From contig NZ_LMHC01000012.1 in NCBI RefSeq assembly GCF_001427665.1, forward strand, positions 249,223-313,222: a stretch of DNA of 64,000 nucleotides, given 5' to 3'. This document shows, piece by piece, positions 35,165 through 43,981 of the stretch. Within the stretch, counting starts at the first letter, position 1. Each line of letters opens with the position of its first letter. The notes under the pieces are model-generated. The model saw only the letters and a program-made list of their open reading frames with translations, had not been told where the DNA came from and did no database searches. Source of the DNA: Caulobacter sp. Root655. GTDB lineage: Bacteria > Pseudomonadota > Alphaproteobacteria > Caulobacterales > Caulobacteraceae. A program made the translations under genes and the position numbers.

Positions 35165-36513
35165 GCGAAGGCGCCGGCCTGACGACGACGATCGTCCGCC
35201 TCAGCCGCGCCGCCGCGACGGACATCCCGCCCGCGACGCTGGAGATGGCCAAGCTGTGCGTGCTCGACTGGTTCGGCCTGACGCTGGCCGGGTCGCGCGA
35301 ACCCCTGAGCATGCTGCTGCATGACGCGGCCCTGATCGAAGGCGCCCAGCCCGCCGCCACGATCGTGGGCCGGAACTTCGGCTTCAGCCCGCGCCAGGCC
35401 GCGCTGGTCAACGGCGCGGCGGGCCACGCGCTCGACTATGACGACGTCAACCTGGCCATGCGCGTCCATCCGACCACCGTCATCCTGCCCGGCGTCCTGG
35501 CCCTGGCCGAGGCGCGACGCCTGTCGGGCAGAGCCGTGCTCCAGGCCTTCGTCGCCGGCTACGAGGCGGCGGGGATGATCGGCGCCCTGGTCAGCGCCAG
35601 CCACTATGCTCGCGGGTTTCACGCGACGGGGACGATCGGCGCCTTCGGCGCGGCCGCGGCCTGCGCCCATCTCCTCGGGCTGGACGAGGCCACGACGGCG
35701 CGCGCCTACGGCCTGGCCGGCTCGCAGGCCGCCGGCCTCAAGGCGCAGTTCGGGACGATGACCAAGTCGCTCCATGCCGGGCGGGCGGCCGAGGCCGGCC
35801 TGACGTCGGCGCTCTGGGCGCGGGCCGGAATGACGGCCCGGCCCGACATCCTCGAACGCCCCCTGGGCTTCTTCGCCACCCAGACCGACGGCGCGCCGGC
35901 CGAAGGTGTCCGTTGGAGCGGCCATGCGCTGGACCGCAACCTCTTCAAGCACCACGCGGCCTGCTTCGGCACGCACGGCGCGCTGGAAGCGATCGGCGCC
36001 CTTCGGCGCGAGGGCCTCCGGCCCCAACAGGTCCGGGCGATCCGTCTCAAGGTCGATGCGGGGGCCGACGCGATGTGCAACATCGCCGCGCCCCGCACCG
36101 GGCTGGAAGCCAAGTTCAGCCTGCGCTTCAACGCCGCCCTGGCGCTGCACGGCGCGGACACGTCCAACAGCGCGACCTATGCCGATGCGGTCGTCCTGCG
36201 GCCCGACCTCGAAGCCTCGCGCGCCGTCACCACGGTCGAGCTGGCGCCGCCGGGCTGGCCCGAGGACGTCACCGAAGTGACGGTCACGATGCTCAACGGC
36301 GAGACGCTGGTCAGGCGCCACGACATCAGCCTCCCGCCGGGCGACCTGGCGACGCGGCGCCCGCGATTGCACGCCAAGTTCCTGGCCCTGGCCGCGCCGG
36401 TCATCGGCGATGAGCGAGCCCAGCGCGCGGCCGACGCGATCGGCCGGCTGGAGCATGGCGCAGACCTCTCCGAGCTCCTGGCCCTGGTACGCGGCCCCGA
36501 CGCCGTTCGATGA
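35161..36513 (+). CDS. MmgE/PrpD family protein
   Basis: This 450-residue protein belongs to the MmgE/PrpD family, which includes 2-methylcitrate dehydratase and cis-aconitate decarboxylase. Family pieces are VLDWFGLTLAGSREPLSMLL, ALVNGAAGHALDYDDV and RVHPTTVILPGVLALAEAR. It starts at a GTG overlapping the deaminase stop. Its reaction on a purine breakdown product is unknown. No PrpC or PrpB partner is nearby, so a methylcitrate-cycle role is unlikely. Confidence 0.82.
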   Translation: MSEGAGLTTTIVRLSRAAATDIPPATLEMAKLCVLDWFGLTLAGSREPLSMLLHDAALIEGAQPAATIVGRNFGFSPRQAALVNGAAGHALDYDDVNLAMRVHPTTVILPGVLALAEARRLSGRAVLQAFVAGYEAAGMIGALVSASHYARGFHATGTIGAFGAAAACAHLLGLDEATTARAYGLAGSQAAGLKAQFGTMTKSLHAGRAAEAGLTSALWARAGMTARPDILERPLGFFATQTDGAPAEGVRWSGHALDRNLFKHHAACFGTHGALEAIGALRREGLRPQQVRAIRLKVDAGADAMCNIAAPRTGLEAKFSLRFNAALALHGADTSNSATYADAVVLRPDLEASRAVTTVELAPPGWPEDVTEVTVTMLNGETLVRRHDISLPPGDLATRRPRLHAKFLALAAPVIGDERAQRAADAIGRLEHGADLSELLALVRGPDAVR

Positions 36514-36537
36514 CGGTCCGCCCGCCCGCTCCCGCCC

Positions 36538-37323
36538 TCAGGCGGCGCGGCGGGCGTAGAGGAACTCGATCACCGCCGCCCGGGCGTGGATGTAGGTCGG
36601 GTCCTGGGCGACGGCGAGGCGGTCGCGCGGGCGGTCCAAGGACACGTCCAGCACCTGGCCGATCGAGGCGCGCGGGCCGTTGGTCATCATCACGATGCGG
36701 TCCGACAACAGGGCCGCCTCGTCGACGTCGTGGGTGACCATCAGCACGGTGTTGTTCAAGGTCGCGTGGATCTCCATCACGCTGTCCTGCAGGTGGGCGC
36801 GGGTCAGGGCGTCCAGGGCCCCGAACGGCTCGTCCAGCAGCAGCACCTTGGGCTCCATGGCCAGGGCCCGGGCGATGCCGACCCGCTGCTTCATGCCGCC
36901 CGAGATCTCGGCGGGCCGCTTGTCCATGGCGTGGGTCATCTTGACCAGGTCGAGGTTGTGCAGGGTCCAGTCGCGGCGCTCGGCGGCGCTCTTGCTGGCC
37001 CCGAACACCTTGTTGACCGCCAGGGAGACGTTCTCGCGCACCGACAGCCAGGGCAGCAACGAGTGGTTCTGGAACACCACCGCCCGGTCGGGGCCCGGAG
37101 CATTGACTTCCTGCTTGTCGAGGATCACCGCGCCGGTGGTCACCGGCGCCAGGCCGGCGACCACGTTCAGCAGAGTCGATTTCCCGCAGCCGGAGTGGCC
37201 GATGATCGAGACGAACTCGCCCTTGTCGACCCGCAGGTCGATGCCGGTCAGCACCTCGGAGCGGGCCGCGCCCTTGGTGAAGGTGACGCCGACGCCTTCG
37301 ATGGAAAGATAGGCCTTGGCCAT
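36538..37323 (-). CDS. nrtD: Nitrate-type ABC transporter ATP-binding protein
   Basis: This 261-residue ATPase has Walker A (GHSGCGKSTLLN), signature region (AEISGGMKQRVGIARAL), Walker B (VLLLDEPFGALD) and H-loop (MVTHDVDEAALLSDR). The sequence is of the NrtD/SsuB/TauB kind and it energises the adjacent permease. Its Shine-Dalgarno, AGGAGA, is next to the CTAG end of the repeat at 37336-37521. It is transcribed with the upstream permease, porin and binding-protein genes. Confidence 0.87.
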   Translation of the reverse strand: MAKAYLSIEGVGVTFTKGAARSEVLTGIDLRVDKGEFVSIIGHSGCGKSTLLNVVAGLAPVTTGAVILDKQEVNAPGPDRAVVFQNHSLLPWLSVRENVSLAVNKVFGASKSAAERRDWTLHNLDLVKMTHAMDKRPAEISGGMKQRVGIARALAMEPKVLLLDEPFGALDALTRAHLQDSVMEIHATLNNTVLMVTHDVDEAALLSDRIVMMTNGPRASIGQVLDVSLDRPRDRLAVAQDPTYIHARAAVIEFLYARRAA

Positions 37324-37335
37324 GGTCGTGGTCTC

Positions 37336-37521
37336 CTAGAGCATGATGATTCACGGCGGAATCGCCATTTTGGTTCCGTTTCCCCGGCGAAGGCCGGGGC
37401 CCAGGTTCAGCCGTCGTATTGGACGATGACCCGCAACGCTCCGCCCCATGATCTGGGCCCCGGCCTTCGCCGGGGAAACGGAACGGGGTGGGCGGTTCAG
37501 TTCAAGATCATCACGCCCTAG
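37336..37521. repeat. CTAG-bounded composite inverted repeat, copy 2
   Basis: The element is bounded by CTAG at 37336-37339 and 37518-37521. Outer arms begin CTAGAGCATGATGAT on one side and CTAGGGCGTGATGAT on the other (read inward). Inner arms are TTCCGTTTCCCCGGCGAAGG and its complement. It lies between the permease and ATPase genes of one operon. One end provides the permease stop and the other abuts the ATPase ribosome binding site. Confidence 0.78.
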
Positions 37522-38408
37522 CTCGCCGCGCCGCCGCGCGCGATGACGTGGCCCAGCAGGGCCACCAGGCGGTCGAGGAAGAAGCCGGTCAGACCGACCC
37601 AGGCCAGGGCCACGATGATGTCGGAGATGCGCGAGGCGTTGTACTGGTCCCAGATGAAAAAGCCGACGCCGACCCCGCCCAGCAGCATCTCGGAGGCGAC
37701 GATGGCCAGCCAGCTCATGCCGATGCCGATCCGCAGGCCGGTGAAGATGTAGGGCGCGGTGGCCGGCAGCAGGATCTGGAAGAAGTACTCGACCGGCGAC
37801 AGCCGCAGCACCTTGGCCACGTTCACATAGTCGGCCGGGATGTTGCGCACGCCCACGGCGGTGTTGATGATGATCGGCCAGATCGAGGTGATGAAGATCA
37901 CGAAAAGGGCCGAGGGCTGCGCTTCGCGGAACGCGGCCAGCGAGATCGGCAACCAGGCCAGGGGCGGCACGGTGCGCAGCACCTGGAAGATCGGATCCAG
38001 CCCCCGATGCGCCCAGCGGTTGGAGCCGATCAGCACCCCCAGCATCACGCCGCACACCGCCGAGATCGAGAAGCCGATCCCGACCCGCTTCAGGCTGGTC
38101 AGCACGTGCCAGAACAGGCCCTTGTCCACCCCGCCATTGTCGAAGAACGGGTCGAGGATCAGGGTCTTGGAGTCGGTCCAGACATGGGCGGGCGACGGCA
38201 GGCCGGCATAGGAGTCGCCGGTGACGACCTGCCAGACGCCGAGGATCGCCAGCAGGGTCAGCAGCGGCGGGATCACCGCCGCCGCCACCGCGCCGGCCCG
38301 CCGCTTCACTTCGGCGAGGCCGGAGGTCCGGGTCTCGCCGGCGGGCGGCGCGATCACCGGCGAGACCACCGGTTCAGCCGGAGAGAACGAGGGCTTGGGA
38401 AAGGTCAT
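37518..38408 (-). CDS. nrtB: Nitrate-type ABC transporter permease
   Basis: This 296-residue inner-membrane permease has about six hydrophobic helices and the coupling (EAA-like) region NIPADYVNVAKVLRLSP. The first 45 residues are a Pro-rich cytoplasmic leader (SFSPAEPVVSPVIAPP). It starts at MTFPKPSF behind GGGAGGGCG. It resembles NrtB, the partner of NrtA- and NrtD-type proteins. The stop codon is in the end of the downstream repeat. Confidence 0.85.
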   Translation of the reverse strand: MTFPKPSFSPAEPVVSPVIAPPAGETRTSGLAEVKRRAGAVAAAVIPPLLTLLAILGVWQVVTGDSYAGLPSPAHVWTDSKTLILDPFFDNGGVDKGLFWHVLTSLKRVGIGFSISAVCGVMLGVLIGSNRWAHRGLDPIFQVLRTVPPLAWLPISLAAFREAQPSALFVIFITSIWPIIINTAVGVRNIPADYVNVAKVLRLSPVEYFFQILLPATAPYIFTGLRIGIGMSWLAIVASEMLLGGVGVGFFIWDQYNASRISDIIVALAWVGLTGFFLDRLVALLGHVIARGGAAS

Positions 38409-38422
38409 CGCCGCGCCCTCCC

Positions 38423-39721
38423 CTAGACCAGCTTCTTGATCGGCTGGCTGGCCAGGTAAGCGCCCGGATTGGCCGGGTCGAACACCTTGCCGTCGAAGAA
38501 CCGCTCGACGCCGCGGCTGTCGCCGGCCGGACCGCCTTGGCCGATGCTCTTGGCCGCCGCGCGCCAGATGTCCGAGCGGTTGACCTTGTTGACCAGGGCC
38601 TGGGTGTTGGTCTTCTGCGGCAACACGCCCCAGCGGATGTCCTCGGTCAGGAACCACAGGTCGTGCGACTTGAAGGGGAAGCTGGCGTTGTCGGCCCAGA
38701 ACTTCATCCGATGCGGCGAGTTCTTCAGCGTCCGGCCGTCGCCATAGTCCACCGTGCCCTGCAGGCGGGGCAGGATGTCGCCCATCGGCACGTTGACGTA
38801 CTGGCGGCCGGAGACGATCGAGCACATGGCCGGCAGGTTGGCGGCCTTGTCGCACCACATCGCCGCTTCCTGCACGGCGGCGGTGATCGCCTGGGCGGCG
38901 CGCGGATACTTGTCGACCCAGGCGGCGCGCATGCCCAGCGCCTTTTCCGGGTGGTTCATCCACAGTTCCGAGGTCAGGCAGGCGGTATAGCCGACCCGCT
39001 GATTGACCAGTTGGCCGTTCCACGGCTCGCCCACGCAGAAGGCGTCCTGGGTGCCGGCCTTCATGTTGGCCACCATCTGGGGCGGCGGGATGACGATGGT
39101 GGCGACGTCGGTCTCGGGATTGATGCCGCCGGCCGCCAGCCAGTAGCGCACCCACAGGTCGTGGGTGCCGCCCCGGAAGGTCATGGCCACCTTGGCGATG
39201 TTGCCGGCCGCCTTCAGCTGCTGGAACTTGGCCTTGGCGCCGCCGCTGTTGAGCCCGACCTTCACGGCCTTCAGGTCGTTGCCGACCGAGATCGCCTGGC
39301 CGTTGGTATTGAGCCGGGCCAGGATGTACATCGGGGTCGGCGCGCCGCCGGTGATCGCTCCGGTGCTCATCAGATAGGGCATGGGCGACAGGATGTGGGC
39401 CCCGTCGATGCCGCCGCGCTCCGAACCCAGCACCAGGTTGTCGCGGGTGGCGGCCCACGAAGCCTGCTTGACCACCTCCAGGTCGGGCAGGCCGTGCTTG
39501 GCGAACAGCCCGCGTTCCTTGGCGATGATCACCGGGGCGGAGTCGGTCAGGGCGATGAAGCCCAGGCGGGCCTTGGCCACTTCGGGTCCCGCGCCGGCGG
39601 CGTGGGCTCCAGCCGGGAACAAGGCCTTGGCGGCGGCGACCGTGGCGGCCGCGCCCACCAGGGCGTGGCGGCGGGTCAGGCCCGTCTCAGAGCCGGCGGC
39701 GGTCTTGTCGATCTTGGTCAT
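38423..39721 (-). CDS. nrtA: NrtA/CmpA-type ABC transporter substrate-binding protein
   Basis: This 432-residue protein has a twin-arginine-like signal (GLTRRHALVGAAATVAAAKA), so it is exported folded. The binding domain has the NrtA pattern (RLGFIALTDSAPVIIAKERG; GIDGAHILSPMPYLMS; DAFCVGEPWNGQLV). Nitrate is favoured over bicarbonate because of the ANTAR-type leader upstream, which is typical of nitrate assimilation. I use the ATG at 39721; a TTG three codons upstream is also possible. Confidence 0.85.
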   Translation of the reverse strand: MTKIDKTAAGSETGLTRRHALVGAAATVAAAKALFPAGAHAAGAGPEVAKARLGFIALTDSAPVIIAKERGLFAKHGLPDLEVVKQASWAATRDNLVLGSERGGIDGAHILSPMPYLMSTGAITGGAPTPMYILARLNTNGQAISVGNDLKAVKVGLNSGGAKAKFQQLKAAGNIAKVAMTFRGGTHDLWVRYWLAAGGINPETDVATIVIPPPQMVANMKAGTQDAFCVGEPWNGQLVNQRVGYTACLTSELWMNHPEKALGMRAAWVDKYPRAAQAITAAVQEAAMWCDKAANLPAMCSIVSGRQYVNVPMGDILPRLQGTVDYGDGRTLKNSPHRMKFWADNASFPFKSHDLWFLTEDIRWGVLPQKTNTQALVNKVNRSDIWRAAAKSIGQGGPAGDSRGVERFFDGKVFDPANPGAYLASQPIKKLV

Positions 39722-39743
39722 GAGCTGCAAATCCCGCTGGAGG

Positions 39744-41138
39744 TCAGAGTTTGTATTCGAGGGTGAACCAGGCCTTGGTCCGCGAGGCCGGCGGCGTCGC
39801 CGTGCCCAGGGGCACGGTCTTTTCGCGCTGGAAGTCGGCGTACTTCAGCTGGATCGAAAGCTTGGGGGTGATGGCGGCGGTGAACTGCAGGTCCCACTCG
39901 CGGCCGAGGTCCGCGCCGGTCCTCTGGTCGTTGAAGTCGTGGTAGCGGACCAGGATGTCGGTGTTGAAGAAGTAGGTCCGCTTGAACCGCGGCTTGGCGT
40001 TGAAGCTGAGGTTGGCGTCCTCGATGCCGTCGATGAAGCTCTTGTTGCCGCCCGGCGAGACGAAGGCGTCGGACCAGCCCTGGAAGGCGTGGACGGTGGC
40101 CAGAGGCGTGGTGAAGCCTCGGGTCCCATTGCCCTCGAGCGACTCGTAGCTGGCCTTGACCGTGTAGATGTCGAAGGTGCCGGCGACGTCGCCGCTGAAA
40201 TAGGCCAGGTCGAAGTTCGGCGTGTTGCCGTGGTATTCCGACTGCTTGGCGTAGGTGGCGTTGTAGGCCAGTTGGTAGAGGCCGACCCAGGTCTTGCCCG
40301 AGGCCTTGACGCCCTTGGTCAGCGACGAGTTGACCGCCGAATTGCCGAAGTCGAGGGCGTAGACGAAGCCCTGCAGGCGTAGCGCCTCGGCCGGCGACCA
40401 GGTGACGTTCAGCAGGTGGCTGTCTGAGTCCCAGTCCCGCAGTTCGCCGAGGATGCGGTTGATGTGGGTGACATAGGCGTAGGTCGCCTTGAACCGGCCC
40501 AAAGCCAGGTCGGCGCGGACGGCGTCGAAGGTCTGCTCGTCCTGGCGCCAGCCGACGTTGCCGACGAAGCGCTGGTCGTCGAGCAGGATGCGCTGGCGGC
40601 CGGCGGTGACCTGCAGGGCGGCGCTCGGCGTCCAGGTCAGCTGGGCGCGGTTCAGCTCGGTGACGTCCGGGTCGTTGACCACCGGATACTTGGCCTTGTC
40701 GGCGCCGTTCAGCGGCGGGGTGGCCGCGCCCGGCACGTTGACGGCGTAGTGCTCGGAACCGGCCTGGCGGACGTCCTCGAATTCGATCAGGCCCTTGACG
40801 CCATGGAACTCGGCCGTCTCCCAGCCCAGGCGGGTGCGGATCGTGAAGGCCGAGGCGTCGTCGGTCAGCGTCGCGGTCTTGGTCTGGTCGACGCTCTCGT
40901 AGCGAGCCCGGACCTCCAGGATCAGCTTTCCGGCCGCGACCTGGTCGCTGAAGGTCGGCGGCGGCGCGGGCGGCGGCGGCGGTTCGACGGCGTCGGCCAC
41001 CGGTTCGGCGACGGCCTCGCCAGCCGGCTCCGCCACCGCTGGAACCGGTTCAGGCGCGGCTTGAGCGAAGGCCGTTCCGCCCAACGTCAGGGCGCAAAAA
41101 GCCACGCTGCAACGCAGCATTCCTCGCGAATTCTTCAT
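39744..41138 (-). CDS. Alginate-export-like outer-membrane porin of the nitrate operon
   Basis: This 464-residue exported beta-barrel protein starts at MKNSRGMLRCS behind GGGGGAT. The signal peptide ends near GTAFAQA, followed by a Pro/Glu/Ala-rich linker and strands typical of a porin (KLILEVRARYESVDQ; QVTAGRQRILLDDQRFVG), ending in KAWFTLEYKL. It resembles alginate-export or porin-like proteins placed before nrtABC in related bacteria. It probably lets nitrate cross the outer membrane and is the first gene after the regulated leader. Confidence 0.78.
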   Translation of the reverse strand: MKNSRGMLRCSVAFCALTLGGTAFAQAAPEPVPAVAEPAGEAVAEPVADAVEPPPPPAPPPTFSDQVAAGKLILEVRARYESVDQTKTATLTDDASAFTIRTRLGWETAEFHGVKGLIEFEDVRQAGSEHYAVNVPGAATPPLNGADKAKYPVVNDPDVTELNRAQLTWTPSAALQVTAGRQRILLDDQRFVGNVGWRQDEQTFDAVRADLALGRFKATYAYVTHINRILGELRDWDSDSHLLNVTWSPAEALRLQGFVYALDFGNSAVNSSLTKGVKASGKTWVGLYQLAYNATYAKQSEYHGNTPNFDLAYFSGDVAGTFDIYTVKASYESLEGNGTRGFTTPLATVHAFQGWSDAFVSPGGNKSFIDGIEDANLSFNAKPRFKRTYFFNTDILVRYHDFNDQRTGADLGREWDLQFTAAITPKLSIQLKYADFQREKTVPLGTATPPASRTKAWFTLEYKL

Positions 41139-41158
41139 GCCTTGATCCCCCAAAGACC

Positions 41159-41202
41159 AAAAAAAACGCCCGGCGAGACCGCGGCAGCGATCTCTCCGGA
41201 CG
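41159..41202 (-). terminator. Attenuator terminator in the nitrate-operon leader
   Basis: On the minus strand CGTCCGGAGAGA (41191-41202) pairs with TCTCGCCGGGCG (41167-41178), a 12-bp stem with one wobble and one mismatch, followed directly by eight U residues (41159-41166). It ends 20 bases before the porin ATG. The stem's first bases are shared with hairpin P2. Confidence 0.85.
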
Positions 41203-41283
41203 TCGTTGTCCACAACGGTACCTGGCGGCTGCATCGCCGCTGGGCGGCCCTCTCGGGCCAGCGCGGAACGTCGTTGTCCCGCG
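41159..41283 (-). ncRNA. ANTAR (NasT/NasR-type) antiterminator leader RNA
   Basis: On the minus strand, P1 (41262-41283) is CGCGGGAC-AACGAC-GTTCCGCG, an 8-bp stem with one G-U pair. P2 (41198-41211) is GGAC-AACGAC-GTCC. Both hexaloops are identical and have A at position 1 and G at position 4, the defining pattern of ANTAR target RNAs. A third hairpin (41238-41263) fills the gap between them. P2's 3' arm overlaps the 5' arm of an intrinsic terminator, so formation of P2 excludes the terminator. Binding by NasT/NasR-like protein should allow read-through into the porin/nrt operon. No ANTAR gene lies in the window. Confidence 0.85.
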
Positions 41284-41492
41284 TGTCGAGATCAGGAAGG
41301 GGCCGGCGGCCCGGCGCGGCAATTGGAAAACCGCGTCATGTCGCACCGCAACAGACGAATGGGGTCATTTTGCACAGCGGCCATGCAGGGCCGGCGCGGT
41401 CGATGCTTGAATTTCGCGCGTTTAAGCGTCGCGATCGGCCCGTGCGCCACCGCGCCGATCGCCTTGATCACACCGCGGAGACCGCCGTCGCC
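41284..41492 (-). promoter_or_regulatory. Upstream region of the nitrate-operon leader
   Basis: These 209 bases separate the antiterminator from the end of the small dehydrogenase subunit gene and must hold the operon promoter. No protein-like frame is present. I could not identify a convincing -35/-10 pair or NtrC-type site. Confidence 0.4.
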
Positions 41493-42056
41493 CTACCGGG
41501 TCGCCCAGGCCCGGCCGAGTTCCGACAGCGGCACGCACCCATGGTAGGCGCCCGGTATGGGGTCGTATCTCAACGCCACCGTCGCGCCGGGTTCGGATGT
41601 GAAATAGCCGACCGTCACCAGGTTCTCGAGCACCAGGAAGAAGTGCGCGTCGTCAGGCGTTTGGCCGCGAACGGCCGTGGCCTCACGGTCATAGCCGGTC
41701 AAAAGCTCGACCTGCTGCTGCGGCGTCAACGCGACGAAGACGTCGCCATGAGCGGCGCGAGCGTCGGCGTCCATGCGCGCGAGTCCTCCCAGCAGCCGTT
41801 CCTTCTGGGCCTTGTTGTAATAGTCGGCCAGCGCGCGGTCGATGAACTGCGGCACGCCGGCTTCCCTGGCGCCCGGCGTGTCCGTGGCGGGGATGATCAG
41901 TTCGGCCACCACGTCCACCAGGCGCGCCTGGTCGGGCGCCAGCGCCGTGGGGGTCCAGGTCAGCGTCTGGGCGGCGACCGCCCGTCCGGCCCATCCGGTC
42001 GCCGCCACCCCGATCGTCAGGGTCAGGCCGCGTATCGCATCGCGTCGGCTCAGCAT
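41493..42056 (-). CDS. Gluconate 2-dehydrogenase subunit 3-like, Tat-exported small subunit
   Basis: This 187-residue protein has a twin-arginine signal (SRRDAIRGLTLTIGVAATG) and the family core (RLVDVVAELIIPATDTPGAR; VPQFIDRALADYY; LENLVTVGYFTSEPG). It is the small subunit that escorts the GMC flavoprotein, and the overlap with that gene (ATGA) fits. In Caulobacter crescentus a comparable pair is required for lactose use. The signal probably carries both subunits to the periplasm. Confidence 0.83.
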   Translation of the reverse strand: MLSRRDAIRGLTLTIGVAATGWAGRAVAAQTLTWTPTALAPDQARLVDVVAELIIPATDTPGAREAGVPQFIDRALADYYNKAQKERLLGGLARMDADARAAHGDVFVALTPQQQVELLTGYDREATAVRGQTPDDAHFFLVLENLVTVGYFTSEPGATVALRYDPIPGAYHGCVPLSELGRAWATR

Positions 42057-43804
42057 CAGAGATCACCCCTCTTGCGCGCCTGGACGGCATGGTCGCAGGC
42101 CCTTGCGGTCAGCGCCATGTAGGTCAGGGACGGGTTCACGCAGGACGCCGAGGTCATCGCCGCGCCGTCGGGGACATAGACGTTCTTGCACTCGTGGACC
42201 TGGTTGTGGGCGTTGAGCACCGAGGTCTTCGGGTCCCGGCCCATGCGCGCGGTGCCCATCTCGTGGATGCCCAGCCCCGGCGCATAGCCCTCGTCGCGTC
42301 CACGAACGTTCTTGAAGCCCGCCGTTTCCAGCATCTCCACGGCCGCGGCCTGCATGTCGCGGCGCATGGCCAGCTCGTTCTCGCGGATCGTGACGTTCAT
42401 CGACAGGGTCGGCAGGCCGTACTGATCCTTCGCGTCGTGGTTCAGGGTGATCCGATTGTCGGCGTAGGGCAGGATTTCGCCGAACCCGCCCAGTCCCATG
42501 GTCCATGGTCCGGGCTGGCTGAGGGCGGCCTTGCGCGCCGCGCCGAAGCCGGCGTCGTCAGGGCCGCGCTTGGTCAGGTCACGGTCCCATCCCGGCCGGG
42601 AGGCGCCGCCCTGATAGCCGAAGCCGCGCAGATAGTCGGTCCGCTTGGTGGCCGCGTCGCCCAGGTTGCGGAAGCGCGGCACGTAGATCCCGTTCGGGCG
42701 GCGGCCGGAATAGTACATGTCGGCGAATTCGGGCGCTTCCCCGACCGCGCCCACGCCCAGATGGTGGTCCATGACGTTGCGGCCCAGCTGGTCGCTGCCG
42801 TTGCCGAAGCCGTTGGGAAACCGCGAACTGGTCGAGTTCATCATGATCCAGGCCGAGTTGAAGGCCGAGGCGCAGAGAAACACGACGTCGGCGTAGAACT
42901 CTTCTTCCTGACGCGTCTCGGCGTCGAGGATGCGCACGCCGGTCGCCTTGCCCGCCTTCTCGTCATAGATCAGCGAGGTGACGATCGAGCCCGGGCGGAT
43001 CACCAGGTTGCCGGTGCGGTCGGCCGCCACCAGCGAGGCGGAATTGGAGCTGAAATAGGCGCCGAACGGGCAACCGCGGATGCACATGTTGCGGTACTGG
43101 CACTTGGTCCGGCCAAGGCTGAGCTGTTCCTCGGTCGGTTCGGTGAGGTGCGCGGTCCGGCCCATGGTGACCCGCCGTTCCGGGAACCGCGCCTCGGCCC
43201 GGGCCTTGAAGGCCTTCTCGACGCAATTCATCTCCATCGGCGGCTGGTACTGGCCGTCGGGAAGATGCGCCAGGCCCTCCTTCTGGCCCGAGACGCCGAT
43301 GAAACGCTCGACATAGTCGTACCAGGGCGCGAGGTCCTCGTAGCGAATCGGCCAGTCGACCCCGATGCCCTCGCGGGCGTTGGCTTCGAAGTCGATGGGA
43401 CTGTGGCGATAGCTCTGGCGGCCCCAGGTCAGCGACCGACCGCCCACGTGATAGCCGCGGATCCAGTCGAAGCGGTTTTCCTCGACATAGGGGTTCTGGT
43501 CGTCGCGGACGAAGAAGTGCTTGGTGAACTCCGTCATCGTGTAGCCGGTGCGCTGCTGCACCGGATAATGAGCGTTCAGCTCGTCCGTCGGCAGCTGCCC
43601 GCGCGGGTACTTCGCCTGCCAGGGGTCCATGACGGCGGTGGGATAGTCCTCCAGGTGGCGCACCATCGGGCCACGCTCGAGCACCAGGGTCTTGAGGCCC
43701 TTCTGGGTCAGCTCCTTGGCCGCCCAACCGCCGGTTATGCCGCTGCCCACGACGATCGCATCGTAGGTGTTCTCTTGGCGCGCGCGACCGTTGAGGTTGG
43801 CCAT
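42056..43804 (-). CDS. GMC oxidoreductase, glucoside/lactose 3-dehydrogenase type
   Basis: This 582-residue flavoprotein has the FAD dinucleotide motif [19 protein letters not shown] at the N-terminus and the C-terminal GMC block [13 protein letters not shown] cysteine-containing segment ([16 protein letters not shown]) is typical of the glucoside-3-dehydrogenase group. It has no signal of its own, so it probably exits with the Tat small subunit. It likely oxidises C3 of glycosides and passes electrons to cytochrome c. GGGGAGA precedes the ATG at 43804. It matches the LacA-type enzyme of Caulobacter (homology by recall). Confidence 0.87.
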   Translation of the reverse strand: MANLNGRARQENTYDAIVVGSGITGGWAAKELTQKGLKTLVLERGPMVRHLEDYPTAVMDPWQAKYPRGQLPTDELNAHYPVQQRTGYTMTEFTKHFFVRDDQNPYVEENRFDWIRGYHVGGRSLTWGRQSYRHSPIDFEANAREGIGVDWPIRYEDLAPWYDYVERFIGVSGQKEGLAHLPDGQYQPPMEMNCVEKAFKARAEARFPERRVTMGRTAHLTEPTEEQLSLGRTKCQYRNMCIRGCPFGAYFSSNSASLVAADRTGNLVIRPGSIVTSLIYDEKAGKATGVRILDAETRQEEEFYADVVFLCASAFNSAWIMMNSTSSRFPNGFGNGSDQLGRNVMDHHLGVGAVGEAPEFADMYYSGRRPNGIYVPRFRNLGDAATKRTDYLRGFGYQGGASRPGWDRDLTKRGPDDAGFGAARKAALSQPGPWTMGLGGFGEILPYADNRITLNHDAKDQYGLPTLSMNVTIRENELAMRRDMQAAAVEMLETAGFKNVRGRDEGYAPGLGIHEMGTARMGRDPKTSVLNAHNQVHECKNVYVPDGAAMTSASCVNPSLTYMALTARACDHAVQARKRGDL

Positions 43805-43893
43805 GTTTTCTCCCCGTTTGGCGCGCCCGATGGAACGGCGCCGCTGCTTCGCAGTTGGACGCATCGACCTGGGGGAACCCTTCATTGTTGGCC

Positions 43894-43905
43894 TGGAAGC
43901 TTCCA
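43894..43905. promoter_or_regulatory. Palindromic operator candidate between GMC and DUF1080 genes
   Basis: TGGAAGCTTCCA is a perfect 12-bp palindrome in the 177-bp divergent region. Its half-site resembles LacI-family operators (TGGAA-type). It lies 89 bases from the GMC start and 76 from the DUF1080 start and could control both. Confidence 0.4.
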
Positions 43906-43981
43906 TGAAATGGGTTACATTGCAAGAAAGCTCGCTAATCTGCTGTAAAATCGTCGAGCCAGGGAGGAAGACGGAAAAACC

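Noticed and set aside
40464-42122. 552-residue plus-strand frame across the porin and leader
   Set aside because: It is the opposite strand of the porin gene, rich in Gly, Arg and Gln, with no domain. It also runs through the antiterminator.
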